Assembly: GCA_033961575.1 (NCBI GenBank)
Contig: CM066735.1
Location: forward strand, 32,507,501-32,571,500
Source of the DNA: Aselliscus stoliczkanus
Lineage: Eukaryota; Chordata; Mammalia; Chiroptera; Hipposideridae
DNA: 64,000 nt
Direction: 5' to 3'
Below, piece after piece: positions 11,930 to 23,399 of this stretch; the first letter of the stretch is position 1; the number at the start of each line of letters is the position of its first letter. The translations under genes and the position numbers were made by a program. The notes under the pieces are model-generated. The model searched no databases. It was not told where the DNA came from and was given only the letters and a program-made list of their open reading frames with translations.

Positions 11930-13080
11930 GTCCTTTACTGTCCTCCTTTATAATGTTGTCACATGTGTCACCCTGAAATCCCTATCAGACAACTTGCTCT
12001 ACTGAATCATGAACCGTTCCCTCTCTACTAGATGACTCCCGTCAACATACAAAGTTGCCCCAATACCTGTCCTTCTTTCTCTAAACTCCTCACTTGACCC
12101 CATGTCATTATACCATTCTCTGCTTACCATTCAGAGCGATTTTTTAAAGTAGTCTACACATGCTGCTTTTATCTCCTGCTCTCCCTTTTAACCAACCCCT
12201 GCCCAACTTTTACCCCATAACACAAAAACTTCTCTTAACATTAGTAACATTTCAGGTGGTTTACTCTAATCTCTTGGGAGGGTCAGGCAAGGCAGGCCAC
12301 TCCTCACAAACCTAGGTTTCCTCCTATGGTATTTGCTTTTCCTCCTTAGTCTATTTGCTGACTCTTCAAAATTCTGCTTCCTACATGTTAGAATTTCTCA
12401 ATCTTCTTCCCTGGACTTGCTTCCTTCTCAGTCGTGCCTCCCAGTTAATTATATCTAGTTCTGTGTATCTGAATAGTAGTTGCATATCAAAAATCGCCAA
12501 ATTCATTTTTTAGTTAAAACCTCTTTTCTGAGTTTGAAACTCTCCTATGTACTGCCTCATTGACCTAGTGGCTTCTTTACTTGGATCTCAGATATCTTCA
12601 ATAACGCATGTCAAAAATCTTTTGATTCCCCACCCCTAACTTATAACACCAACAATAGAATTATTCATCTGCAGAAACTCCATCAACATGATCTTCTCTC
12701 AATCCCTGTCTTCCTTTTATTCCCACTGAACCCCCATCACTGGAGCCTTAATCACCCATCTTCTTCCCTAGATGCACAAGGCTCCTAATGGGTTTTCCCA
12801 GGCTTACTCTTTCCCACATCCAATCTAATCTCCAGGGGCAGTGAATCTGAACTCCTTCAAATTCAGACCACTTCATCCCCTGCTTAAAACCTTACAAGGA
12901 TTTCACTTTATACTACAAAATAAATAAATCCAACTTTGTTTAATGTGGCCTTCCAGTCCCTGCTAAACTCTAACCTCATCTTCTGTCATCATCTTCCACT
13001 CATCATGCTCCAGACACACTAGTCTTCCTTCAGCTTCAGGAACACATCAAGTTCTTCCGTGCCTCAGGAACTTCATACAT
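11930..13080 (+). repeat. L2 LINE 3' region
   Basis: Old, non-coding L2 sequence in sense orientation. It is clearest at 12830-13080, with ggccttccagtccctgctaa, ccagacacactagtcttcc and gtgcctcaggaacttcatac. The 11930-12640 part is weaker and may contain other ancient fragments. Confidence 0.6.
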
Positions 13081-13109
13081 GGGCTGTGCAATTTGTGTGA
13101 AGAAATACA

Positions 13110-13680
13110 TCCTTCATCATTCATTCTTAGTCATTCTTATATTGTTGAGTGTTGAGTATGTGCTAATTGTGGTGTTAAATGCAGGGACTCTTGTTAAACA
13201 ATATAGATAAATTCCAGGTCTTCAAGGCCTACCATTTATGGTGGAGAAAACAAATATACAGAAAAGAAAACAAAGTATAGCATATGTATAAATCAAGTAA
13301 ATAAGTAATACTATAACAGACAACATGGGGGAAGGGGTAATTTAGGGTTTATGGAGAAGGCCTCTCTGCAAAGACAGGATACGAATTGAGGCCTAAGTGA
13401 GGAGAATGAGTCAACTAAGTATATGAGCCAAGAGCATTCAAAACAAAGAGAAGAAAGAGCATGTGCAAAGGCCCTGAGTATCCTGTGTTAGAAGAACTAA
13501 AATATGGCCACAGAGAAACAAGCATTTTGAATCAGAAAAGAAGGGCTTGCAATAAAGTTGGGCAGCAGAAAAAGGCCTCGTCAGGCAGGGTCTTGAGAGA
13601 CCAGAGAGGAATTTGGATTTTATAAGTACTTTGGACAGCTTTTGGAGTTCTTTAAACAATAAATGGCAAAATTTGTAGTG
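13110..13680 (-). repeat. L2 LINE 3' region, antisense
   Basis: It reads as antisense L2: gttgagtatgtgctaattgt, then atggagaaggcctctctgc, then gtgcaaaggccctgag and gagagaccagagag. It is placed tail to tail with the sense L2 just to the left. The 81-codon frame on its complement is a chance frame. Confidence 0.65.
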
Positions 13681-13689
13681 CAAAAATAA

Positions 13690-15005
13690 CTTTCATATAG
13701 GGCATTTTAAAACATACCTCCAGAAAATATAGCCTAAAATCAACTGCTGAGATCACCAATCATAAGAGCGTCCCCAGATACTGAATGTCCTCCAAAGTGG
13801 CATTTTCTCCTTTTATTATTAAGTTAAATATCAGAAGGCAGCACATTCTCAAATAGCTGAGTCCATAAAATGTGAAAAATAATTTATTTGAAACTACTAA
13901 AAACATATACACACAAGCATAAAGAAGTCAATCCCCAAAAGGAAAGTGGAATAGCTAAATCCAATAATATTATGATGGACAGAAGCCAATATATATTGTG
14001 CATATGCAGCAGCAATAAAAGAAATAACCATAAATATTCAATTCCAATAAAATACACAGCAAAAAGAAATAAAAGAACTCCTATCTACTTTAGCAGCTTT
14101 ATTTACATAGCACATGCATTTTCTTTTTCACGAATCTGCCTTACTATGGCTTTAAATGATGAAGTCAGTAATAAGTATTTCGCTTCACATTTTCCAAAGA
14201 GTACATGTGGCTTAGGAAGACTATAGGAAACAATTTCCAAATAACCACAACTAGAGCTCATCGTTTACTTAATACTTCCTGGCATGAGTATTTTAAAAGT
14301 TCAATTTTAAGGAGATATGCCGTTTTCTTTTTTTAAAAAAAAAAAGCTTTCTCTATCACATGCATTTAATCTACTCTTAAAAAAAATATTATGAATATCC
14401 AAAAGAAACAAAAATGTAAAATACTACCAAGAGAGAAGAGCTTATAATCTTTTAAAAATTGGAACTTCCAACGATCTCTAATAAGATTTCTAAAAGCATA
14501 AATAAAGTTGACATTACGGTGTATACAATTAATAAAGTTTGTTTTTAATCAAGGAGATTTCAAAGAAAATTAACATTTTTTTCTTTGTATAAATGCTTAA
14601 AATTTATTGTTTGAAATAAGTTTTCAAATCATTAAATAATTATATTGAGAAGAAGAAAACCCATTTAAACAATTATTCTATTTGCATGAGCAAGCAATCC
14701 TTTCTTATATGCTGAGTATAGCAAATAAATATTGGAGTTAATCTTGCAGGGCAGTTAATATTGGTTTAAAGTACCAGATAAATATTGCAAATTTAAAGAA
14801 GAATACAGGGAACTTGAATGCCCTATTCATCTTTGATAATTGAAGGAATTTCCTCTGCTCTTTCCAGCCATTAAATGGAATACTCTATCAGAGAAAATAT
14901 CTTTCTGACAAGAAAAGACATGGTGCTCAAGAAGATCCAAGACCAGTAATATATTACAGTTTGGTGTTCTGAGAAAGCCTATGTATATGAATAATCTAGG
15001 ACACT
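13690..15005. other. No gene seen, AT-rich
   Basis: About 1.3 kb of AT-rich DNA. A 112-codon plus-strand frame (13888-14226) has a composition typical of translated A-rich DNA (Lys, Asn, Ile, Ser) and no recognisable domain, so I do not call it. Confidence 0.5.
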
Positions 15006-15009
15006 AATA

Positions 15010-15185
15010 ATAATTGCAAAACCAGCTCTCACTTATTGAGCAACCTTCCCATGGCATGCACTTAACATACATTATCTCGATTCTCACACAGTTATCCTAA
15101 GAGGATGGAAATAGTATTGAATCCTTTGTACAACTGAAGAAGCAAAAGCTCAAAGAAGTAACTTGTTCATTATACAACTTAGAAT
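15010..15185 (-). repeat. MIR SINE fragment
   Basis: Antisense MIR with cttattgagcaacc, cacagttatcctaagagg and aactgaagaagcaaaagctc in the expected order. Confidence 0.7.
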
Positions 15186-15219
15186 TTTTAAATTATTTTA
15201 TATGTATTTTTACCACAAT

Positions 15220-15630
15220 TTCTACTGTATACTGAATGGTACTCAGCTAGATCCTAGGAACAGAAAGAGAGGACATAATTTCTGCCTCAGCCTGACCATG
15301 GAGCTTGACAAATAAAGCAATAACTCTAATGCAAAGTGAAAGATAAAACATAAAAAATTTTTAAAAATTTAAAAAAAAACATAAAGAATGCCATGGAAGC
15401 CCAGCATCATTAATTCAGTCACAGTATACAGAGAAGAAAGACTTTCTGCTGGAAGTGATGTTAGAGTTCAGACTGAGCCTTGGAGGAGGGTGAAGAATTA
15501 GCCAGGAAAGGAAATGGGGAGGGTGGTGGGAAGAACCTCAGAGGAAAGTGTGTTATAAAGCCACACTGATGTGAAATGACCTGATATCTTTGGGCAACTG
15601 CAAATGACAATGTGGTTGGGAGCATAAGCC
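15220..15630 (-). repeat. L2 LINE fragment, antisense
   Basis: It contains tactcagctagatcctagg, ctgaccatggagcttgaca and, further right, gagccttggaggagggtg, in the order of antisense L2 3' sequence. An A-rich insertion or expansion sits at about 15345-15385. Confidence 0.6.
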
Positions 15631-15654
15631 TTATGGAGATAAATGGTTACAATT

Positions 15655-15860
15655 AAAACTGGAAAATGTATCAGTAGGTGTCTCTGCTGAAATGATGATT
15701 TATGTTACATTGGGAAAGTGACTTAGTCTTTCTCTGCACTCCCGTTTCTTCATCTGTAAAATGGGTCAGTAATACCTACAGTTTTTATGAGGAATAAATG
15801 AGTTAATAACCAAAACTTAAAGGAATGATTGGAATACAGTACATATTCAAATATTTGCTA
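15655..15860 (+). repeat. MIR SINE fragment
   Basis: Sense MIR core: gggaaagtgacttagtctt, then gtttcttcatctgtaaaatg, then taatacctacagtttttatg. Confidence 0.8.
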
Positions 15861-15869
15861 TTCTTATCT

Positions 15870-15985
15870 AACAGAAGAAAAGTAGCTGGGTCCAGACCAT
15901 ACAGCTAGTAAGCATCATAGCCAGGACCAAAACTCAGATTAGAGGGACTCTAAAGCCATTGATTCTACTATTACTGAAGCCTAGT
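15870..15985 (-). repeat. MIR SINE fragment, antisense
   Basis: Antisense MIR with accatacagctagtaagc and ctctaaagccattgattcta. It lies immediately downstream of a sense MIR, so the two form an inverted pair. Confidence 0.6.
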
Positions 15986-16216
15986 GACTTCAGGTATATA
16001 TACACCAACACAATTCAAATAACAAATATTGCTTTTTCCACATTTTTTACTTAGGAGCTCCCAAATTTAGGAAAAAAAAACATCCAAAATTAAAAAATAA
16101 GAAAGCCGAGGAGATAAGGAAGGAAAGCAAAAATAACAGGAAAAGAGTCTGAATACAATAATCATGTTTCATAATCTAGAAAATAAAAGACAAACAAAAA
16201 TAGAAATAGAGAGAAA

Positions 16217-16276
16217 GGGGAAGGAAGGAAGGAAGGAAGGAAGGAAGGAAGGAAGGAAGGAAGGAAGGAAGGAAGG
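16217..16276. repeat. (GGAA)n microsatellite in a purine-rich tract
   Basis: About 14 uninterrupted GGAA/AAGG units, inside a longer purine-only region (16,200-16,350). The three minus-strand frames here (Ser/Pro/Leu/Phe-rich) are only translations of the repeat. Confidence 0.95.
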
Positions 16277-16379
16277 GTAATAAGGGAAGGGGAAAGGAAA
16301 GGGGAAGGGAGAGGAGGGGAAGGGAGCAGGTGGAGCGGAGGGGAGAAGAGGGAAAGCAAAGCAAATAAACATCAGCTAT

Positions 16380-17034
16380 TTGTTATAGTATTTACTCCCT
16401 ATATGTAGGAGTACTTTGTTTGGACAATTATTTCCTATTTTTAACTTAAAGTTCATTTTTTTCAAATGGATGTACTTTAGAATTAAATATATTTTCATCT
16501 TGGCATTGGGCTGTAAAAATCCCAATAATTTGTTAAAGTGTAATGCTAAGTCAGATCAATTGCCAAATTTCAGCAATAACAAATTATTAAATTCTTAGCT
16601 TCGTCATTCATTAAACATCTTGTCCTCTGTTTCCCTCCAAACTGGATTCAAACAGCAGCATGGAAAGAAAACATTGAATGCAATCACATACAATTTTAAA
16701 GTAAGAACCAAATGCACTGATTTAATTTTCAAAAAATGTATAGGCTGTAGTTACAGATAATTATAAAATTTCAAGCTTAATTGCATACTAAAATTATAGC
16801 ATTCTTTAATCAAAAAGTGAAGAGGAGAAGCTGATTTGGTAATAAGGATAATTTTTTATTTTATTATTTGACTTTTATTGAAATGGGTAAAACACATAAA
16901 TGAAATGATTAATAATAAGATGGATATACAGAACTGTAGTTTGGCTAAAGCTAGATGTGATAGTCTGAGTGATTACTGATGAAAAGACAGAAGAGTAATA
17001 ATTATAAAACACTGAATTATATGTATGTTTAAGA
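16380..17034. other. No gene seen, AT-rich
   Basis: AT-rich DNA with short frames only and no recognised repeat. Confidence 0.5.
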
Positions 17035-17044
17035 AGTAAAATGG

Positions 17045-17489
17045 GGCCGGCCGAGTGGCGCATTGGTTAAGAGCTGGTTTTGGGACGCCAGCAGTCCCTA
17101 TTTGGATCCCACATATGAGGGCCAGTGACACTGTCCTCTACAGCTAACAACAGCTCCACCTGGAGCTGGGCTGTGCGAACCCCGGCGACGGTATAGGCTG
17201 CAGCCCCTGCTGCAGTGGGCTGCCATAGGCTACAGTGAGTGGCCGGCAGCCAGCGTGAGGGGCTGGCAGCCAGCGTGAGCTGACAAAAGCCACGGTGAGC
17301 GGCCATCCAGAGGCCGGCGACCGATCTGCCTCATCCAGGAAGAGTGCAATGATGATGCCAACATGGGCCAGTGAAGCAACATCCTCCACAACTAGAGTGA
17401 AGAACAACTTATCTGTTCCCCTTCCCCGATTCCCCAACGCTGTTCCCCTCCCCCAATTCCCCCAAAAAATCTTTTAAAAAAAAAAAAGA
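17045..17489 (+). mobile_element. tRNA-derived SINE, full-length long form
   Basis: About 445 bp. It has the head GGCCGGCCGAGTGGCGCATT with an A-box-like TGGCGCATTGG, but the B-box region is changed to ATTTGGATCCC. After the CAGTGACACTGTCC segment comes a second module starting tacagctaacaacagctcc. A 3' part of repeated CCCCaattCCCC motifs leads to a poly-A tail. The target duplication is agtaaaatgg on the left and aggtaaaatgg on the right. The frames on both strands here come from the SINE and are not genes. Confidence 0.93.
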
Positions 17490-17499
17490 GGTAAAATGG

Positions 17500-18689
17500 A
17501 TGAAATTTTCACCCTAAGAAAAGACAAAAGAAGAAGAAAGATACAAGAGAATAAGAGTAACGAAAACCATGAAAGTCAAAGGAAAATAAATTATAGCAAA
17601 AGTAGTATATTAATTGTGTCCAATACTTCAAAAGACTACAATTTATGAACGAGAAGTCCACAAGGGTATTTAAGGATATAGTTTCTCATTTCATTGGATA
17701 CGTAAAGATATTTCCGTACTCTTCTATTCTCAAAAAGCTCCCCTAAGCAATAAACAAAACAAGAAAGCAAAGCCTAGATACCATCTTGAAGGAAACTAGG
17801 AAACATCTATAACTCAAATAGTAAGTAGATAAAGAGAGAGTAAGTGACTTAGCAGAATGGAAGAAAGTTAAATGTTACAGAAATAATAAAGAAGAAACAA
17901 GCCAACTTGCCCTGTAGGACCCTAGAAAGGATTAAGTGTGGAGATACCCAAGTATAGTGGGAAGCTGAGATGAGGCTAGGGCTGAAAATAAGTGGATCAC
18001 TAGAAAATCTGTTTAATGAATAGTTGGGTCCCCAGACTCTACCCTATCCAGATCTGTCAATCTACCCAACAGAAAAAAGTTTTATAGATTCTGGAGAAAA
18101 TTGAACCAAGCAGATGCTAGATTTAGGGACACTAATCACAGAATAGACTCAGGTTGAGGAATGACATTCAAAACAGAAATGTTAAGTAATATTCTGCATA
18201 GCTATCAGTGAGATCCAAAGTCCCCTTTTCCTGCCCCAAATTTGTAAGATTAGCAGCTTATTAGGAAGAATATTGGTGGCTCTTTCTTTGGAGGTAGAAA
18301 ACCACACCTGGAAACACATTTGCAGATAATTTTGGAGTTACCAGTGAATGACCAGCTAGTTATAGTCATTCTATAGTGAAGCTCCAAAACCAGCAAGACC
18401 CACCCAGGCACACAGTGCTTCCAATCAATTTTTCAGCATTTCACATTTAATATTATTAGACAGTAAAGAGCCATCAGACATCCGAGAAATGAATCCAACT
18501 TAAAAAAAAAAAAAAAAAGCAAAACAGAAAAAGGAAACTTTGAGGAAATACAGAGAAAACTTCCAGGAAACCATAATTAATATCCACAGACATAAAATGA
18601 CACTGCAACCATGAAATGAGAATAGGATGTTAGGAAAATTTTAAAAAATTAAATTAAAATACTTATTGCAAGAGTAGGTAGAAAAACTA
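17500..18689. other. No gene seen
   Basis: About 1.2 kb of AT-rich DNA. The right part (about 18,470-18,690) has A-rich L1-like wording and may belong to the L1 3' end that follows, but I cannot show it. Confidence 0.4.
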
Positions 18690-18949
18690 TCTACAAGTTG
18701 ATGAAGGCTACAAGAGAGTAGATCAAGAGGGTGGAGACTTTTAAGGGGAAATTTTAGGAACAGGAAACAGAGCAGTGGCTTGCCAGGAGGTAAGGAGGGG
18801 AAAGAGCGTCGACTGCAAAGGGGCACAAGGGAATTTTTGCCATATGGTGGTGGCAGTTAAGCAACTGTAAACATCTGTCAACACATTGAACAGTAAAATT
18901 AAAAGATGACTTTTATTGTATGTAAATTATATTTTTTTAAAAACATAGA
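18690..18949 (+). repeat. L1 (L1MA/MB-like) 3' end
   Basis: Sense L1 3' UTR: cagtggcttgccaggagg, tggtggtggcagttaagc, then ttattgtatgtaaattata near the tail. It is 5'-truncated as usual. Confidence 0.65.
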
Positions 18950-18954
18950 GATGA

Positions 18955-19324
18955 TGTCTTAGTCTTTTGGGGCCATGATAACTGAATGCCATTGACTGGG
19001 TAGCTTATAAATAACAGATATTTATTTCTCACAGTTCTGGAAGCTGGGAAGTCCAAGATCAAGGCACCAGCAGATTAGGTGTCTGATGAGAGCCCACTTT
19101 CTGGTTCATACAAATCCATTTTTTTGCTGTGTCCTTACATGATGGAATGGACAAGGGAGCTCTCTGGATCTCTTTAATATTCACTAATCACATTCATGAG
19201 GGCTCTACCCTCATGACATAATCACTTCTTAAATGCTCCATCTCAAAATATCATCACATTGAGGATATATGAATCAATATATATGAATTGATGTGAGGGG
19301 AACACAAACATTCAGTCTTTAGCA
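18955..19324 (-). mobile_element. MaLR (MSTA-like) solo LTR
   Basis: On the plus strand it runs tgtcttagtc through tctttagca, about 370 bp. It includes gggtagcttataaataac, tctcacagttctggaagctg, gctgtgtccttacatgatgg and gagggctctaccctcatgac, the antisense MST LTR signature. A 5-bp duplication (gatga / gatgg) flanks it. It landed in the tail of the L1 on the left. Confidence 0.8.
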
Positions 19325-19396
19325 GATGGAAACTAGGAAAACAAAGGGGAAAATTATGAGAAAATCCAAGAGTCCAAGCATTCAAACATAAGAATT

Positions 19397-19398
<2 letters not shown>

Positions 19399-19430
<32 letters not shown>

Positions 19431-19440
19431 AGAGAGAGGG
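19399..19440. repeat. Poly-A followed by (GA)n
   Basis: A run of about 29 A residues passes directly into GAGAGA. It may be the expanded tail of a retroposon, but no body is recognised next to it. Confidence 0.85.
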
Positions 19441-19599
19441 AGAGAATTAAGAGAGAAAATTAAAGAATAGAAAAAAATTGCCCCCAAACTGAAAAAAACA
19501 TACTTTCTACATAAAAATGTTTCACCTAGTGCTTAATCCAATGAATAAATAAAGACTTATACTATAGCAAGTGCTTGAGAAATATCAGAACACTCATTA

Positions 19600-20520
19600 T
19601 GAAGAGTCAGATAAAGGAGACACAATCACACAGGAATCAGAATGGCTTCTGAATTTTTATATATTAGATATTAAAAATTAGTCAGGCAATAGTTTCAAAA
19701 TAAGTGAAGGAAATTATATTCACTTTATTATTTATACTTAGTCCCTAAAGAAACAAAACAAATAATAAAAATTATAATTCAAAGAAATCCTAAAATAAAG
19801 GTATTTAAAATTATATATTAATAAAACACACCATGTACCTAAAAATGTCAACCCATAACTACCAATACCAATACACAATCTAGCAAAATTCTAGACTTGA
19901 AAGGAAAAAAAAATCTTATGGGCAGAAAATAAGCATGTGACATATAAGGACAAGAAAATAATTTTCTTTGACCTCAGTGCTTTATTTTATAAATAAATGG
20001 AGTATAATTAAGATGCTTAAAAAATGAAGATGTGAGCCAAAGATTTTTATCCAACAAAATGGACTTCTAATATAAAGGACACAAACTGTTATCAACAGGA
20101 AAGAACTCAGAGAATGTGATTACCATTGGCCTTTCTTGTGGAATCTACTAGAGAACAGACATCAGATAACGGAAATGACTAGAGAGACATCAATAGAAAA
20201 ACTTGCATAGAACATGAAATAAATAGTTACTCCCAGAACAAAGAAAAATGAAGATTAGAGGGATAAAATTATTGTATTATATGTACAGTTATAAGCTCTG
20301 ACAAAAAAATGGAAGCTAATAGATGCATCATACACAAAGACATTCTATTTTACTGTTTTCAGTAATCAGAGGTATAATAGTTTTACTATTGTTATTCTAA
20401 GAATGTTGGGTGTCATATGTGGAATATTCTAACATCCCCTGTGTCCTTGAGAAGCAAAGTGAAATAAAGTGATTAAACAAAAACCCAGAGAATCAAAATC
20501 GGAATTGGCAATATCTGAGC
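19600..20520 (+). repeat. Old L1 (L1M-type) 3' region, part 1
   Basis: Low-level resemblance to the 3' region of old L1M elements, such as aagatgtgagccaaagattt, aacaggaaagaactcagaga and gaatctactagagaacagac. It appears to continue at 21150, the two parts being separated by the minus-strand L1 at 20765-21140. Confidence 0.4.
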
Positions 20521-20764
20521 AAACTCATTCAGAATGAACTTTAAAAATATGTATTTCCTCGTTTTTCCAGTGAATAGGCCAAGAAACCATGATAAATGAT
20601 AGAAGAAGGGATCTTAGAGCATGAAGAAAAAAGGAAGAACAACAGAAGGAACAGAAACTTGGGTGTATATAGTAGACTATCCTCATGAGTTTTATAAACT
20701 CTATTTGATGTGATTGAAACAAAAACTATAACATCATCTGATGCTCAAGATAATGATATTTACT

Positions 20765-21140
20765 TTTCCCAGCTTTACTGTGTTATAACTGACACATAGC
20801 ATTGTGTAACTTTATTGTGTACATTGTGTTGACGCTACTTATATATTGCACTGGCTAACACCTCCCTCAAGTCATATAACTATCATTTCTTTTTTTGTGG
20901 TGAGAACATTTAAGACTTGCTATCATAGCAACTTTCAAGTATATCCTATGGTATTAACTATAATTGCCATGCTGTTCATTAGTACCCCAGAACTTACTTA
21001 TCTTAAAACTGGAAGTTTGTATTATTTGACCAACATCTCCCCATCACCTCTGTCCCAGCTCCCAGCAACCAGCGTCCTAAGGTTTCATTTCCATGAGTTT
21101 GATGTTTTTAGAGTCCTTATACAAGTGATATACAGTATTT
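20765..21140 (-). repeat. L1 3' UTR fragment, antisense
   Basis: It contains ctaacacctccctcaagtca, gtggtgagaacatttaagac and accaacatctccccatcacc, then catgagtttgatg, in the order of an antisense L1 3' UTR. The 98-codon frame on the plus strand is antisense to it and not a gene. Confidence 0.7.
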
Positions 21141-21149
21141 AAGACAATG

Positions 21150-22215
21150 ATATTTAAATGTGGGGAAGGTAAAAGGACCTAAATGGAAGGAAGATTTCTA
21201 TATTTCATTGAAAGTGGTAAATGTTGACACCAGTACATGTGATAAGTCACCTATGTATATAGTAATACCCAGAGCAACCACAAAGAAAACCATACAAAGA
21301 AACACAATCAAAACCACTATAAATAAGATGGATTGAAATTGTATTTAATCGCAATGGACTGAAATATATCAGATATGTTTAAATTAGTCAGTTCATAATG
21401 ATATTTAAAAATATTAACTGGTTACTTTTAGAGGATGACCAGAAATGAAATTATAGCCTTTAAAATTCTGTAATTAAAGAGAATCAAACATTTCCTATAT
21501 GAACTATACCCCGGGATAACAAAAAAATAGAAAAAGGGAAATATTTCTTTATAAAATTATTTATGTAAATGACAAAGAATGATAGAATATCATCATTTTG
21601 CAATGCTCAAGGAATTCATAATCATTAGAAGCATTAAGCATCGACAACTGTTGATATATATTAAAAAAAAAGATAAAACCGTAAAACCAGACAATGATGT
21701 ATATCCTGATAAGAGAACACATGACCACCAGAGGGATATAATTTGGGTCTGATGATAACATCTGGATCCAACAGCCAGGTGCAGGAAACAGAAAGCACAG
21801 GAGCAGGCTGAATACAACCCAAGTCTCTGAATGAGCAAAACCTAAACTATGGTAAACTATACCAGTTAAACTATACCAGTCTTTGCTAAGGTAGATTATA
21901 AGGAAAAGAAAGATTGAAGGGGAACATATAGATTAAAAGATACTGGAAAGACATATCACATTTTTAAATGGGCCAGACTAAACTATAGCATGTAGGATTT
22001 CTCTGAGCTGATAAAACCATAGGGAAAAGGGATTATTATAAAAGTCAGCAGAGGCCTCTGAGAAGGGCAGGGCACATGAAGAGCTTCTGGAGCCAGTACA
22101 AACGCTATATTTCTTGATGGCTGGTGGTTACAAGGGTGTATCTACCTTATAATTCACTAAGCGGTATGTTTGTTTGGTCTGGTGTCCTACCTCTGAATTT
22201 TATTTTATAATACTA
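21150..22215 (+). repeat. Old L1 (L1M-type) 3' region, part 2
   Basis: The 21,235-21,310 segment (cccagagcaaccacaaag) and the 22,105-22,215 segment (tggctggtggttacaagggt, ataattcactaagc) resemble old L1 3' UTR in sense orientation. The middle is too diverged to be sure. Confidence 0.4.
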
Positions 22216-22439
22216 AGGCCTAAAAAAGCTTACACTTAGATCATGTGCATTGTTAGTACTATATTCAATTTATATATTTCTAGATCAAGAGATTAATGTC
22301 AGATAGGTATATATTGACTCTTTCGGCATAATCTCCTCAGCATGTTCTTAAGGTAACTAAGCATTAAACATTATTTGTCACAAGATTTTTTTGTCACAGA
22401 GGTATTTCTAACATGAACTATTTACTGATGCTTAATAAC

Positions 22440-22650
22440 TTGAAAAAGCACGGATGGGTGTTGTCTTCAGACAGGCTTAAATTTTAATCCCAATCCCTCT
22501 TCTTTTTAGTTTTGTGATTTAGCCTTTCTGATTTTCAGTCTCCTTATCTGCAAAAGAGAGATAACTACTGATGCTGTAGTTTTTAAAGTTGGATACTTTT
22601 TTATATATAAAGTTCTAGAAACAGTTCAGGCACTCATGAAATATCATCTG
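22440..22650 (+). repeat. MIR SINE fragment
   Basis: Sense MIR with gttttgtgatttagcctttc and tctccttatctgcaaaagag in the right order. Confidence 0.65.
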
Positions 22651-22858
22651 CTATTTAAATTACATAAATTCCTTTTTTAATTCTAACATTCATTTTTACA
22701 AACTAACTAACCCTCAAAATACTGACTGTTCCACAACAAAGGAAACACAAAATTTTAGTTCAGATTCATTAATCTTAACATTTTTATTTCACTTCCCCTT
22801 ACTAGCTTCCAGATATTTTGAAGCAATAAGAAACCCTATGGTTATCTTTTTATTACAG

Positions 22859-23006
22859 GATCCTGTGGTCATGGTAACAAATACATTAAAATGTCCTGGA
22901 TACCTGAAGGTCACTAACAAGGGCATAAAACCACCAGGAAATTGGTTAGCAGTGATTCTGGAGTCTACTGGAATGAGATCAACCAAGGCAGACAAGAAAG
23001 CCCAAG
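22859..23006 (+). other. Exon-like segment (unproven)
   Basis: A 148-bp stretch open in one frame (49 codons plus 1 nt) starts right after a good acceptor, ctttttattacag. It ends at a moderate donor, CAAG followed by gtacag. Read from the first base it gives a Lys- and Thr-containing peptide that I do not recognise. No partner exon is identified. A chance pairing of splice-like sites in AT-rich DNA, or a non-coding RNA exon, is at least as likely as a protein exon. Confidence 0.15.
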
Positions 23007-23399
23007 GTACAGAGCAGGGAGAAAATCATTTCCTTTACCTCTTGCCTTTACTTTCCAAGTGAAACTCTTCCTCATTGCCTTCAGCTCCCTGGGCCGTTCT
23101 CCTAAGGCTGGACATGAGGTCTTTTGTGTCTGATTTATAAGCTTTCTGTACCTTTCAAAAGACATTTCAATCATAACCTGTCACGGAGGCCTCATCTTCT
23201 AACTTCTAGTTGCCAGGACTAGCGCAGTCAGTTTCAGTCACATATCAGAGATTCCACAAATGATATTTTGAAAACATCATTGTATTTTTTAATACATTTT
23301 CTTCTATGATCAAGAATCTTTCCCGACAGGGACTCGGCACTTAAAAAGAAAGGATGAATGCCACCGTGAGAAGAAGGTGGTTATGACCTAGAGGAATGC

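Noticed and set aside
13888..14226. 112-codon plus-strand frame
   Set aside because: Lys/Asn/Ile/Ser-rich product of A-rich DNA with no domain or splice sites.
16162..16372. Three Pro/Ser/Leu/Phe repeat proteins on the minus strand
   Set aside because: Translations of the GGAA microsatellite in three frames.
17067..17437. Two overlapping Ala/Trp/Leu-rich minus-strand frames
   Set aside because: They are the complement of a long-form SINE. Closely similar frames appear at 49182-49557 and 52489-52940 for the same reason.
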